From positions 1,736,001 through 1,800,000 of the forward strand of contig NZ_JAFBCJ010000001.1 in assembly GCF_016907675.1 (NCBI RefSeq): a DNA stretch of 64,000 nt, read 5' to 3'. Positions within the stretch are counted from its first letter, which is position 1. Each line of letters begins with the position of its first letter. The notes below the pieces were generated by a model, which did not search any database, was not told where the DNA came from, and worked only from the letters and a program-made list of their open reading frames with translations. The translations under genes and the position numbers were made by a program. Positions 18,140 through 28,586 of the stretch are shown in pieces. This stretch comes from Geodermatophilus bullaregiensis. GTDB lineage: Bacteria > Actinomycetota > Actinomycetes > Mycobacteriales > Geodermatophilaceae.

Positions 18140-20233
18140 TCACGTCAGGTCCTCGGCGAGGAACGGCGCCAGGCTGCGGCTGTACTGGGCGGAGAGGTGG
18201 TCGGCGTCCCAGTAGACGACCGCCCTCCCGATGGCGGTGTAGCAGGTGGTCCGGTCGCAGAACAGGTCGGTCAGGTCCACCAGGCGCAGGCCCGGGGACG
18301 GCGTCCGCTCGGCAGCGACGGTGGCGGCGTCGGGGACGACGGCCTCGCTGCGCGGGCGCGCGCACTCCAGCGGGTCGTCGGGGTTGGCCTGCAGGCACTC
18401 GGGGACGTGCCCGAGGGCCATGCGCGGGATGTCGCGCAGGACGTAGACGTTCAGGCCGGCGTCCAGCCAGGTCGACCACGTGGCCGTGAACCCCCGCACC
18501 CCCGCCTCCAGGGAGTCGGCACCCTCGCCGCCGAAGGTGAACGCCGTCGTGAACGACGAGGTGACGACGGCGTCGACGTCCTGCGTGGTGAGCCAGTCGG
18601 TCACCTGGGCACCCCAGCGCGCGCAGCCGGCGGTGTCGGTGCCCGACCCCTGGAAGGCCAGCACGCTCGCCTCGGTCACCGGGCAGGCGCCGCGCAGGAT
18701 CTCGACCAGCTCCCAGTTCTGCTCCCGGGCGAGCTCGTGCAGCGCGCCCCGCCAGTGCTCGGCGTGGGAGTCGCCGACCAGCGCGACCCGGCGGGTCGGC
18801 GGCTCGCTGCCGTAGCGGCAGGTGGTGATCGCGAGGTCGGCGTCCGTGCGGCCCGCGGCGACGTCGCAGGCCGGGTCGGCGAACCACGGCGCGTCGTCCT
18901 CGGTCAGCGTCAGCGACGCCGGCGGCCCGTGGACGTCGGCGCACCCGGTGGCGTCGGGGGCCAGGGAGCCGGCGCCGAAGCACGGGTCGTCGACCACCGC
19001 GGCCAGGGCGGCGCGCGCGGCCGCCTCCTCGACGCCGACGCGGTACCACTGCCAGGCGGCGACCGAGGACACCACGGCCATCGCCACGACCGTCGCCACG
19101 CCCACGACCAGCGGCCGGCGCAGCCGGCGCCACTGCTGGGCCGGCTGCTCGACGGCGAGGCGGGTGAGCCAGGCCAGCACCAGGCAGCCGGCGAGGACGA
19201 GCAGCTTGTCGGTCAGGACCAGCGGGCGGGCGAGGGCGAACGGCGCGAGCACGATGACCGGCCAGTGCCACAGGTAGACCGCGTAGGACACGTCACCGAC
19301 GAACTGCGTGGGGCGCAGGGCCACCAGCCACGACGAGGGGTCGCGCGGGCCGGTGTCGCCCGCGGCGATCACCGCGGCGGTGCCGAGCACCGGCAGCAGG
19401 GCGAGGTACCCCGGGAACGGCGAGGCGCTCGACAGCGTCACCCCGGCGACGGCGATGGCGGCGAAGCCGGCCCAGCGCAGCACGACCGGGCGCAGCGTGC
19501 CGGTCCGCAGCCAGGCCGCCGTCCGGGCGCCGCCGAGCGCCAGCGCCAGCACCGCCCCCACGCCGAGCTCCCAGACGCGGGTCGGCGTCTGGAAGTAGGC
19601 GGCGGCCGGCGCGGCCGCCGTCCAGTAGACCGACCAGGCCAGGGACGCGGCGGTGACCGCCGCGATGCCGGGCAGCAGCAGGGAGCGGCCCGACCGCGTC
19701 CGCCGGGCGAGCGCCACCAGCAGCAGCACCAGCAGTGGCCAGCCGGCGTAGAACTGCTCCTCCACCGACAGCGACCAGTAGTGCTGCACCACCGAGGCGG
19801 CGTCCTGGGAGGCGGAGTAGTCGACCGCGCGGCCGGCCAGCGCCCAGTTCTGCACGTAGAAGGTGCTGGCCAGGACGTCGCCGGCCGTCGTGGCCCAGCG
19901 GTTGACCGGCAGCAGCACGGCGCAGGCCAGCGCGGTGACCAGCAGGACGAGCAGGGCGGCCGGCAGCAGCCGCCGCGCGCGGCGGGCGTAGAAGCCGCGC
20001 AGCGACAGCGTCCCGGTGCGGTCCAGCTCCCGGCTCAGGTGGGAGGTGATGAGGAAGCCGGAGATCACGAAGAAGACGTCGACGCCGACGTAGCCACCGG
20101 TCAGCCGGTTGGGCCACAGGTGGTAGACGACCACCAGCAGGACGGCCAGGGCGCGCAGCGCCTGCACCTCGGGCAGGAACGTCCGCTCCCCGGAGGGAGT
20201 CGGACGCGCCTCGGGTGCGCGCAGCGTGAGCAC
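18140..20233 (-). CDS. Acyltransferase-3 (OafA/YrhL-like) fused to periplasmic SGNH domain
   Basis: This 697-residue inner-membrane enzyme probably moves acetyl or other acyl groups onto exported glycans. The N-terminal acyltransferase-3 domain (about residues 15-370, about ten helices) begins with FLPEVQALRALAVLLVVVYH, whose His is essential in the family, and YVGVDVFFVISGFLIT. The C-terminal SGNH hydrolase-like domain has block I ALVGDSHAEHW and the closing Asp/His pair WDADHLSAQ. GTG 20233 is chosen because GGAG lies seven bases upstream and it places the first helix normally. Its neighbourhood suggests decoration of the wall polysaccharide. Confidence 0.9.
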   Translation of the reverse strand: MLTLRAPEARPTPSGERTFLPEVQALRALAVLLVVVYHLWPNRLTGGYVGVDVFFVISGFLITSHLSRELDRTGTLSLRGFYARRARRLLPAALLVLLVTALACAVLLPVNRWATTAGDVLASTFYVQNWALAGRAVDYSASQDAASVVQHYWSLSVEEQFYAGWPLLVLLLVALARRTRSGRSLLLPGIAAVTAASLAWSVYWTAAAPAAAYFQTPTRVWELGVGAVLALALGGARTAAWLRTGTLRPVVLRWAGFAAIAVAGVTLSSASPFPGYLALLPVLGTAAVIAAGDTGPRDPSSWLVALRPTQFVGDVSYAVYLWHWPVIVLAPFALARPLVLTDKLLVLAGCLVLAWLTRLAVEQPAQQWRRLRRPLVVGVATVVAMAVVSSVAAWQWYRVGVEEAAARAALAAVVDDPCFGAGSLAPDATGCADVHGPPASLTLTEDDAPWFADPACDVAAGRTDADLAITTCRYGSEPPTRRVALVGDSHAEHWRGALHELAREQNWELVEILRGACPVTEASVLAFQGSGTDTAGCARWGAQVTDWLTTQDVDAVVTSSFTTAFTFGGEGADSLEAGVRGFTATWSTWLDAGLNVYVLRDIPRMALGHVPECLQANPDDPLECARPRSEAVVPDAATVAAERTPSPGLRLVDLTDLFCDRTTCYTAIGRAVVYWDADHLSAQYSRSLAPFLAEDLT

Positions 20234-20400
20234 GTGTGGTCTCCGTCGAGGGTGCGGTCCGCCGTCGGCGGTCGGGAGGCCGCGGTCGGGAGCGGCCCCG
20301 GCCACGGTAACGGCCCGCATCGGTATCGGGGGGACGCGCGGGAGACGTCTGTGACGGATGGGTCACACGCGCCGGGGTGCACCCGGACGGGCGGCGGACC

Positions 20401-21510
20401 TCAGCTGTAGCGGGGGCCGAACCGCTCCTCGACGGCGGCGAGCAGCTGCTTGACCCGCTCCGCGTCGGTGACCGGGCACACCATCGTGACGTCGGCGGTG
20501 GCGACGACGACGCTGTCGCGGACCCCGACCAGGGCCACCACGTGCCCCGGGTCGTCGCTGAAGACGATGTTGCCCGCGCTGTCCAGCGTCACCGCGAGCC
20601 CGGCGACGGCGTTGCCGTCCTGCCCGGCCAGGGTCTGCGCCAGCGCCGGCCAGGAGCCCACGTCGAGCCACTCGGCGTCGAGGTCGGCGACGAGCACGCG
20701 GCCCGGCTCGGTGGCGGCCGGCTCGAGGACGGCGTAGTCGACGCTGGTCTTCGGCAAGGTCGGGAACACCCCGGCGAGGACGGCGTCGCGCGCCGGCCCG
20801 GCGGCGGCGGCCACCACCCGCGCCAGCCCCTCGGCGGTGGCCGGCAGGTGCTCGGCCAGCGCGTCGAGCACCGTGCGGGCGCGCCACACGAACATGCCGG
20901 AGTTCCACAGGTACTCCCCCGACGCGAGGTACCCCTCGGCGGTGGCGCGGTCGGGCTTCTCCTTGAACGCGGCGGCCTCGGCCACGCCGGGCACCCCGGT
21001 CGGCGCGCCGCGGCGCACGTAGCCGAACCCGGTGGCCGGGGCGGTGGGCCGGATGCCCAGGGTGACCAGCGCCCGCGGGCGGGCGGTCAGGGCGTCGTAG
21101 GCGGTGCCCAGCGCGGCGGCGAACCGCTCGACCGGCCGGATGACGTGGTCGGCGCTGACGACGGCCAGCTCGGCGTCGGGGTCGGCCTCGGCCACCAGCG
21201 CGGCGGCGAGGCCGACGGCGTTGGCGGTGTCGCGGGCCACCGGCTCGAGCACCAGCCGGTCGGGCCGCAGCCGCGGCAGCGCGGCCTGCACCCGCGCGCC
21301 GTAGCGGGCCGCGGTGCACACCCAGATCCGCTCCGCGGGCAGCACGGTCTCCAGCCGGGCGAAGGCCTCGGCCAGCAGGCTGTGCGCTCCCCCGCCGTCC
21401 CCGACGGCACCGTCACTGACGACGTCGAGGAGCTGCTTGGGCCGCGCGGCGCGCGACAGCGGCCACAACCGCGTGCCGGAGCCGCCGGCCATGACCACGG
21501 CGTGCCTCAT
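20401..21510 (-). CDS. manC: Mannose-1-phosphate guanylyltransferase
   Basis: This enzyme makes GDP-mannose from GTP and mannose-1-phosphate, completing the route begun by ManA and ManB. The 369-residue protein starts with VVMAGGSGTRLWPLSRAARP and KQLLDVV, then shows ATGFGYVRRG, FKEKPDRATAEGYL, YLWNSGMFVWRA and WLDVGSWPAL. It has only the nucleotidyltransferase domain, without the C-terminal cupin isomerase domain of enterobacterial enzymes. Its ATG overlaps the wbbL stop (ATGA), forming a wbbL-manC operon in the order of Rv3265c-Rv3264c. Confidence 0.95.
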   Translation of the reverse strand: MRHAVVMAGGSGTRLWPLSRAARPKQLLDVVSDGAVGDGGGAHSLLAEAFARLETVLPAERIWVCTAARYGARVQAALPRLRPDRLVLEPVARDTANAVGLAAALVAEADPDAELAVVSADHVIRPVERFAAALGTAYDALTARPRALVTLGIRPTAPATGFGYVRRGAPTGVPGVAEAAAFKEKPDRATAEGYLASGEYLWNSGMFVWRARTVLDALAEHLPATAEGLARVVAAAAGPARDAVLAGVFPTLPKTSVDYAVLEPAATEPGRVLVADLDAEWLDVGSWPALAQTLAGQDGNAVAGLAVTLDSAGNIVFSDDPGHVVALVGVRDSVVVATADVTMVCPVTDAERVKQLLAAVEERFGPRYS

Positions 21511-22451
21511 GCCCCCGCCCCCCGGCGGCCGCGGCCACGGGCCGCGCGGCCGACGTCGTCGGCACGGCGCTGGAAGCGGGCTCCGGCGGCCACCCGCCCG
21601 CTGACGTAGGAGGTCAGCATCCGGGCGCCGAGCCCCGCCCGCAGCGCACCGCGCAGCGGCGCGTTCCGCGGGCCGGGGTACTGCCCCGACAGGTAGCGCA
21701 GCGCGCTGGTGTGGTGCACCCGCTGCATGCGGTGCGGCTCGCGGCGGGTGGCGTGCCCACCCTCGTGGACGACGACCGCCGACGGCGCGTAGACGTGCAG
21801 GAAGCCGGCCCGGCCCAGCCGCTGCGCGAGGTCGACGTCCTCGAAGTACATGAAGTAGCCGGGGTCGAAGCCGCCGACCGACCAGAAGGCCTCGAGGTCG
21901 ACGAGGAAGCAGGAGCCCGACAGCCAGCCGGCGGTGCGCTCGCGCGGCGCCTCGCGCTCGCGGCGGTAGCGCGCCGTCCAGGGGTTGGCCGGCCACGCCC
22001 AGCCCAGCAGCGCGTGCCCGGCGCCGGTCGACAGCCGCGGCAGGTCGCGCGCCGACGGGTACAGCTCGCCCTCGGGCGTGCGGATGGCCGGGCCGACCGT
22101 GGCCGCCCGCGGCCAGCGGGCGGCCACGGCGAGCAGCTCGTCGACGGCGCCGGCCTCGAAGCGGACGTCGGGGTTGGCCACCAGGGCGTACCCCTCCGTC
22201 ACCCCGGCCAGGCCGGCGTTGACCGCGGCGCCGTAGCCGACGTTGCCGCCGGTGCGCAGCAGCCGGACGTGGTCGAAGCGGGCGGCCACGTCCTCCGGGA
22301 CGCCGTCGGTGGAGCCGTTGTCGGCGAGCACGACCTCGACCGGCCGCGCCGTCGCCTCCGTCAGGGAGGTCACGAACCCCTCGAGCGCCTCCCCCGGCGA
22401 GTACGTCACGGCCACCACGCGCAGCGGTCGGGCGGCATCGGAGGGAGGCAC
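21507..22451 (-). CDS. wbbL: Decaprenyl-PP-GlcNAc L-rhamnosyltransferase
   Basis: This 314-residue family 2 glycosyltransferase is syntenic with WbbL of M. tuberculosis (Rv3265c). WbbL adds rhamnose from dTDP-Rha to GlcNAc-PP-decaprenyl, making the linker that joins galactan to peptidoglycan. Motifs: VVAVTYSPGEALEGFV, VVLADNGSTDGVPE, GNVGYGAAVNAG, VANPDVRFEAGAVDEL, WLSGSCFLVDLEAF and GFDPGYFMYFEDVDLAQRL. It begins at GTG 22451 with a TACAGT -10 six bases upstream and no Shine-Dalgarno. It is divergent from glf. Confidence 0.93.
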   Translation of the reverse strand: MPPSDAARPLRVVAVTYSPGEALEGFVTSLTEATARPVEVVLADNGSTDGVPEDVAARFDHVRLLRTGGNVGYGAAVNAGLAGVTEGYALVANPDVRFEAGAVDELLAVAARWPRAATVGPAIRTPEGELYPSARDLPRLSTGAGHALLGWAWPANPWTARYRREREAPRERTAGWLSGSCFLVDLEAFWSVGGFDPGYFMYFEDVDLAQRLGRAGFLHVYAPSAVVVHEGGHATRREPHRMQRVHHTSALRYLSGQYPGPRNAPLRGALRAGLGARMLTSYVSGRVAAGARFQRRADDVGRAARGRGRRGAGA

Positions 22452-22457
22452 GGGGCG

Positions 22458-22463
22458 ACTGTA
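22458..22463 (-). promoter_or_regulatory. Putative -10 box of wbbL-manC (leaderless type)
   Basis: TACAGT read leftwards, six bases before the wbbL GTG. The same hexamer serves glf on the other strand 161 bases away. Confidence 0.5.
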
Positions 22464-22604
22464 GAGGCGCCCCGGCCCGGCTCCGCGCGGGCGCCACCCG
22501 TCAGGAGGAGGCCCGGCGGCGTGCCGGACGGGCCCGGTGTGACCGGTGGGACGTGGGGGACGGTCCCGTCACGAAAGGCGCCGGACACCCCCGTTCGACC
22601 CTGA

Positions 22605-23825
<1,221 letters not shown>

Positions 23826-23832
23826 GTCCCCG

Positions 23833-25779
23833 ATGACGACGATCCAGAACCCGGTGTCCCCGGAGCGCGTGAGCGAGCCGTCGGCCGCAGACCTGGCCTC
23901 GGGCAAGGCGGTCACGCTGCTGCAGCGGGTGATCCTCCCCCGGCCCGGTGACCCCCTGAAGGTCCGGTCGCTCTACGTCGACGAGGACACGACCAAGCGG
24001 GCCAAGTCCGCGACGCGGTCCGACGCCACGGTCGCCGCCGGCAACGAGGTCTCCTTCGCGACCTACTTCAACGCCTTCCCGGCCAGCTACTGGCGCCGGT
24101 GGACGGTGCTGCGGTCCGTCGTCCTCGGGATGACGCTGTCCGGCCCGGGCCGGGTCGACGTCTACCGGTCCAAGGCCGACGGCAGCATCATCCACGTCAC
24201 CGGGGCCACCACGACCGGCGAGGACCGCCGGCTGGAGTTCGACCTGGACCTCACGCCGTTCGAGGACGGCGGCTGGTACTGGTTCGACGTGACGGCCGAC
24301 GACGCCCCGGTCACCGTCCGGGACGCCTCCTGGTCGGCCGCGCAGACCCCGGTCCGCGAGGCCCGCCTGTCGATCGGCATCTGCACCTACAACCGGCCCG
24401 ACGACTGCGTCGCCGCGCTCCAGGCGCTGGCCGGCGACGACGTCGTGCGCGAGCAGATCTCCACGGTCATCGTCGCCGACCAGGGCAACAAGAAGGTCCG
24501 CGACGCCGGCGGGTTCACCACGGCCGAGGCCGGCCTCGGCGGCCGGCTGCGGCTGGTCGAGCAGGGCAACCTCGGCGGCAGCGGCGGCTTCTCGCGGACC
24601 ATGTACGAGTCGCTGACGCAGACCGACGCCACGCACCACCTGCTGCTCGACGACGACGTCCAGCTCGAGCCCGACAGCGTCGCCCGCGTCTTCGCCTTCG
24701 CCCGCTTCAGCAAGACCCCGATGATCGTCGGTGGCCAGATGCTGGCGCTGCAGGACCGCTCGGTGCTGCACACCATGGGCGAGGTCGTGGCCCCGGACAA
24801 GTTCTTCTGGCGGGCCGCGCCCAACACCGAGTACGCCCACGACTTCGCCCAGCGGAGCCTGCGGAAGTCCCCGCAGCTGCACCGCCGGATCGACGTCGAC
24901 TACACCGGCTGGTGGATGTGCCTCATCCCCCGCGAGGCCCTGGAGTCCCTCGGGTTCGCCCTGCCGGTCTTCATCAAGTGGGACGACGCCGAGTACGGCA
25001 TCCGGGCGGGGGAGAACGGCATCCCGACCGCCACGCTGCCCGGCGTCGCGGTGTGGCACCTGTCCTGGAGCGACAAGGACGACACCGCCGGGTGGCAGGC
25101 GTACTTCCACACCCGCAACCGGTTGGTCGCCGCCGCCCTGCACACCCAGTACAAGCGCGGCGGGACGCTGCTGCGGGACACCTTCAAGTTCGACCTGAAG
25201 TTCCTGATCATGCTGCAGTACGCGACGGCGGCCCTGCACCACCGGGCCTACGACGACTTCCTCGCCGGCCCGGAGCGGCTGTTCCCCCTGCTGCCGACCG
25301 CCCTGCCGACCGCGCTGGAGCACCAGGGCGACTACCCCGACGGCCGGATCGTGGCCTCGTCCTCCGACCTGCCCCTGCCCTCGATGGGCGCGGTCAAGGC
25401 GGAGAAGTTCATGAAGCCGCCGACGACGCCGGTGACGATCGGCCGCACCCTGCTCGCGGCGCTGGCGCACAACCTGCGCCCGCCGAAGGCGGAGGCGGCG
25501 CAGCGGCCCGAGCTCAACATCAGCGCCCAGGACGCCCGGTGGTTCCTGCTGTCCCGGCTCGACAGCGCGACCGTGGGCACCGCCGACGGGCGTGGTGTGA
25601 CGTTCCGGCGCCGGGAGCCGGAGACCTTCTGGAAGATGCTGCGGCACTCCATCCGGGTGCACGCCCGGCTCTACCGGGAGTTCCCCGCCCTGGCCGAGCA
25701 GTACCGCGCCCACCTCGGGGACCTCACCTCCCCCGAGAACTGGGGCCGGGCGTTCACGGGCGACGCCGCGCACCGCTGA
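23833..25779 (+). CDS. glfT2: Galactofuranosyltransferase GlfT2 (galactan polymerase)
   Basis: This 648-residue processive enzyme extends the galactofuran chain with alternating beta-1,5 and beta-1,6 links at the membrane. The N-terminal beta-sandwich (about 1-170) precedes the GT-A domain with ICTYNRPDDC (about 179), the metal-binding Asp triad LLLDDDVQLEP (273-275), WWMCLIPREALESLG, the catalytic FIKWDDAEYGIRAGE (384-385) and VAVWHLSWSDKD (His409). These correspond to D256-258, D371/372 and H396 of M. tuberculosis GlfT2. The C-terminal helical region is complete. A strong bidirectional terminator follows. Confidence 0.96.
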   Translation: MTTIQNPVSPERVSEPSAADLASGKAVTLLQRVILPRPGDPLKVRSLYVDEDTTKRAKSATRSDATVAAGNEVSFATYFNAFPASYWRRWTVLRSVVLGMTLSGPGRVDVYRSKADGSIIHVTGATTTGEDRRLEFDLDLTPFEDGGWYWFDVTADDAPVTVRDASWSAAQTPVREARLSIGICTYNRPDDCVAALQALAGDDVVREQISTVIVADQGNKKVRDAGGFTTAEAGLGGRLRLVEQGNLGGSGGFSRTMYESLTQTDATHHLLLDDDVQLEPDSVARVFAFARFSKTPMIVGGQMLALQDRSVLHTMGEVVAPDKFFWRAAPNTEYAHDFAQRSLRKSPQLHRRIDVDYTGWWMCLIPREALESLGFALPVFIKWDDAEYGIRAGENGIPTATLPGVAVWHLSWSDKDDTAGWQAYFHTRNRLVAAALHTQYKRGGTLLRDTFKFDLKFLIMLQYATAALHHRAYDDFLAGPERLFPLLPTALPTALEHQGDYPDGRIVASSSDLPLPSMGAVKAEKFMKPPTTPVTIGRTLLAALAHNLRPPKAEAAQRPELNISAQDARWFLLSRLDSATVGTADGRGVTFRRREPETFWKMLRHSIRVHARLYREFPALAEQYRAHLGDLTSPENWGRAFTGDAAHR

Positions 25780-25794
25780 GGTACGCGCACGGAG

Positions 25795-25830
25795 GAGGGC
25801 CCCGCACCGGGAGACCGGTGCGGGGCCCTC
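25795..25830. terminator. Bidirectional terminator between glfT2 and glfT1
   Basis: A perfect 16-bp stem (25795-25810 with 25815-25830) with loop gaga sits between the convergent glfT2 and glfT1 stops. It should end transcripts from both sides. Confidence 0.8.
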
Positions 25831-25837
25831 TCGCGTG

Positions 25838-26791
25838 TCAGGGGCGGGTGAACCGCTCCCGGCGGCCGGCCCGGGTCAGCCGGCGCCACTCGCGCCAGCC
25901 GGTGCGGTCGCGGCGGGACACGAGGAAGAACCAGCCGAAGCGCACGGTCTCCAGCGGCCGCAGCCAGCGCATCCCCGGCTGGGCCATCAGGTAGCCGCGG
26001 TTGCGGTAGGTGAAGTACCGCTTGACGTCGTCGGCCGGGTACTGCGCCGACAGCCGGCCACCGAGGATCGGCGCGAACTCCGTCGTCCCCTCGGGGTGCA
26101 GGTAGGCCGCCTGCGGGCAGGTGCCGAAGCGCAGGCCGGCGCGCAGCATCCGGCGGTGCACCTCGGTCTCGTCACCGCGGAAGAACAGCCGATAGTCCGG
26201 GACGCCGACGACGTCGAGCGCCCCGGCGCGGAACAGCGCGCCGTTGAACAGCGAGGCGTAGCCCGGCAGGAGGTCCAGGCCGGCGAAGTCGCTGCGCCGC
26301 CGGCGCCAGCGCAGCCCGCGGCGCAGGGGGAAGGCCAGCCGCTCGGGGTCGGCCATGTCGGTGACCAGCGGGCTGACCTCGGCCAGGCCGTGCCGCTGCG
26401 CGGCGCCGAGCAGGGTGGCGAGGACGGTGGCGTCGGCGGGCCGGCCGTCGTCGTCGGCGCACCACACCCAGTCCGCGCCCAGGGCCAGGGCGTGCAGCAT
26501 GCCGTAGGCGAACCCGCCGGCGCCGCCGAGGTTGCGCTCACTGGGGAGGTGCGTGGCCGGCAGGCCGCTGGCCGCGACGACGTCGGCGGCCGACCGGTCG
26601 GGGCCGTTGTCCACGACGACGACGTGGTCGACCGGGCGGGTCTGGGTGGCGATGGCGGCCAGGCTGTCGGCGAGCAGCTCGCGGCGGTGCCGGGTGACGA
26701 CGACGGCGACCACCCGCTCCCCGGCCGCGGGGTCCGCAGCGGCGTCCGGGACGGGGGCTGGGGTGCGGTCGGGAGCGGCAGCCGACGTCAC
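25838..26791 (-). CDS. glfT1: Galactofuranosyltransferase GlfT1 (galactan initiation)
   Basis: GlfT1 adds the first two galactofuranose units to the rhamnosyl-GlcNAc linker. The 317-residue GT2 protein shows VVVTRHRRELLADSLAAIA, VVVDNGPDRS, NLGGAGGFAYGMLHAL, WVWCADDDGRPAD (metal-binding Asp cluster), FNGALFRAG and LFFRGDETEVHRRMLRAG. Placing the start at GTG 26791 gives a four-base overlap with the wzt stop. The order wzm-wzt-glfT1 resembles Rv3783/Rv3781/Rv3782, supporting GlfT1 rather than another GT2. Confidence 0.93.
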   Translation of the reverse strand: MTSAAAPDRTPAPVPDAAADPAAGERVVAVVVTRHRRELLADSLAAIATQTRPVDHVVVVDNGPDRSAADVVAASGLPATHLPSERNLGGAGGFAYGMLHALALGADWVWCADDDGRPADATVLATLLGAAQRHGLAEVSPLVTDMADPERLAFPLRRGLRWRRRRSDFAGLDLLPGYASLFNGALFRAGALDVVGVPDYRLFFRGDETEVHRRMLRAGLRFGTCPQAAYLHPEGTTEFAPILGGRLSAQYPADDVKRYFTYRNRGYLMAQPGMRWLRPLETVRFGWFFLVSRRDRTGWREWRRLTRAGRRERFTRP

Positions 26792-27567
26792 GCCGGCAGG
26801 CCCTTGTAGGCGCGCAGCACCTCGTCGAGCTCGCCCTGCTGCTTGATCCGGCCGTGCTCCATCCAGATGGCGGTGTCGCACAGCTCGCGCAGGAACTCGT
26901 CGGAGTGCGAGGCGAAGACCAGCAGGCCGGAGCGCTCGACGAGCTCGGAGAGCCGCTTCTTGGACTTCTCGAGGAAGGCGGCGTCGACGGCGCCGATGCC
27001 CTCGTCGAGCAGCAGGATCTCCGGGTCGATGCTGGTCACCACGCCGAGGGCCAGGCGCACCCGCATGCCGGTCGAGTAGGTGCGCAGCGGCATGTGCAGG
27101 AAGTCGCCGAGCTCGGTGAAGTCGGCGATGTCGTCGACCCGCTCCTGCATCTGCCGGCGGGTCATCCCGAGGAACAGGCCGCGGATCATGATGTTCTCGA
27201 GGCCGGAGATCTCGGGGTCCATGCCGACGCCGAGGTCGAACACCGGCGCCACCCGGCCGCGGATCTCCGCCACCCCCCGGGTGGGCTCGTAGATGCCCGA
27301 CAGCAGCCGCAGCAGCGTCGACTTCCCGGCGCCGTTGTGGCCGACCAGGCCGACGCGGGCGCCGTGCTCGAGGCTGACGGTGATGTCGCGCAGCGCCTCG
27401 ATGACCGGCACCTTGCGGCCGCTGTCGATGTTGCCGCCGACCAGGCCCATGACGGTCTTCTTCAGCGAGCGGCTCTTGGCGTCGAAGATGGGGAAGTCGA
27501 CGCAGGCGTCCTTGGTCGTGATGCTGACCGGACCCGTGCGCACCGTGGAGTTGTTCGACACGCTCAC
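26788..27567 (-). CDS. wzt: Polysaccharide ABC exporter, ATP-binding subunit
   Basis: This 259-residue ATPase powers export of the lipid-linked galactan with Wzm. It carries Walker A VGHNGAGKSTLLRLL, the family-specific VFDLGVGMDPEISGLENI, signature YSTGMRVRLALG, Walker B EILLLDEGIGAVD and the H-loop VFASHSDEF. There is no C-terminal carbohydrate-binding domain, so export is likely not coupled to a terminal modification. GTG 27567 overlaps the wzm stop by four bases; GTG 27561 is an alternative. It resembles Rv3781. Confidence 0.94.
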   Translation of the reverse strand: MSVSNNSTVRTGPVSITTKDACVDFPIFDAKSRSLKKTVMGLVGGNIDSGRKVPVIEALRDITVSLEHGARVGLVGHNGAGKSTLLRLLSGIYEPTRGVAEIRGRVAPVFDLGVGMDPEISGLENIMIRGLFLGMTRRQMQERVDDIADFTELGDFLHMPLRTYSTGMRVRLALGVVTSIDPEILLLDEGIGAVDAAFLEKSKKRLSELVERSGLLVFASHSDEFLRELCDTAIWMEHGRIKQQGELDEVLRAYKGLPA

Positions 27568-28397
27568 ACCCAGTAGGAGACGCGGGACCGGTACCGGCGC
27601 AGGACGACGAGCATCAGCAACCACCCGACCACGGTGATGGCGAGGACGACGAACCAGTGCCGCCACACCTGGTCCTGCCCCAGCAGCGGACGGCGGACGA
27701 TCTCGACGAAGTGCAGGAAGGGGTTGAACTCGGCCAGCCGGGCCCGCTCGGCGATCGCCGGGTTGGGGCTGTTGACCAGCTCGTCGTAGACCCAGACGAT
27801 CGGCGTCAGGAAGAACATGAGCTGCACGACGCTCTGCGTGATCGGCAGGATGTCGCGGAAGCGCGTGGTGATGATGCCCACCGCCAGCGCGACCCAGACC
27901 CCGTTGACCGCCAGCACGGCGAAGGCGGGGAGGGCGTACACCGCCGTCCACTTCAGCGGCTGCGGGAAGACCAGCAGCATGGCGAGGTAGACGATCATGT
28001 TGTGGGCGAAGAACAGCGTCTGCCGCCACACCAGGCGGTACACGTGCACCGACAACGGTGAGGGCAGGTGCTTGATCAGCCCCTCGTTGGCGATGAACAC
28101 CTCCGAGCCCTCGGCGATGCAGCCGCTGATGAAGGCCCAGACGATGAAGCCGACGAGCACGTGCGGCAGCAGCCGCTCCAGCGGGATGTCGAACAGCCCC
28201 GAGTAGAGGATGCCCAGCGCGACGGCGGTGACCGCCATGCTGATGGTGATCCAGACCGGCCCGAGGACCGAGCGCCGGTAGCGCTGGCGGATGTCCTGCC
28301 AGCCCAGGTGCCCCCAGAGCGAACGCTGCTCCCAGCCGCGCCGCAGGTCGGCGACGGCGGCGGGGAGGGTGCGTCCGGCCGGTTGAGCGAGTGCCAC
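27564..28397 (-). CDS. wzm: Polysaccharide ABC exporter, permease subunit
   Basis: This 277-residue ABC-2 permease forms the channel that flips lipid-linked galactan to the outer face. After an amphipathic N-terminus (WQDIRQRYRRSVLGPVW, the conserved interface) come about six helices, including SMAVTAVALGILYSGLF, HVLVGFIVWAFISG, MIVYLAMLLVF, VLAVNGVWVALAVGII and VVLAITVVGWLLMLVVL, with the signature NPFLHFVEIVRRPLLG. It starts with GTG 28397 and leads the wzm-wzt-glfT1 operon. It resembles Rv3783. Confidence 0.93.
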   Translation of the reverse strand: MALAQPAGRTLPAAVADLRRGWEQRSLWGHLGWQDIRQRYRRSVLGPVWITISMAVTAVALGILYSGLFDIPLERLLPHVLVGFIVWAFISGCIAEGSEVFIANEGLIKHLPSPLSVHVYRLVWRQTLFFAHNMIVYLAMLLVFPQPLKWTAVYALPAFAVLAVNGVWVALAVGIITTRFRDILPITQSVVQLMFFLTPIVWVYDELVNSPNPAIAERARLAEFNPFLHFVEIVRRPLLGQDQVWRHWFVVLAITVVGWLLMLVVLRRYRSRVSYWV

Positions 28398-28586
28398 GCT
28401 GGTCCACGCTACCTGCGGGCCCCGTGCCGGGTCGCCGGCGCTGGGAGCGGCGGGACCCGTGGGGCGCCCGTTCCAGGAGCACCGCGTGGGTCCGCCGACG
28501 ACCCGGTCGCACCGGTCGCCTGACGTACGGTGGCGGACGATCGCCCGCCGGCCCCGTGGCCGACCGCACAGTCTGGACCCCGCCCC

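Noticed and set aside
20234..20320. Upstream ATG extension of the acyltransferase
   Set aside because: The extra 29 residues are basic and unconserved; GTG 20233 has a ribosome site and places the first helix normally.
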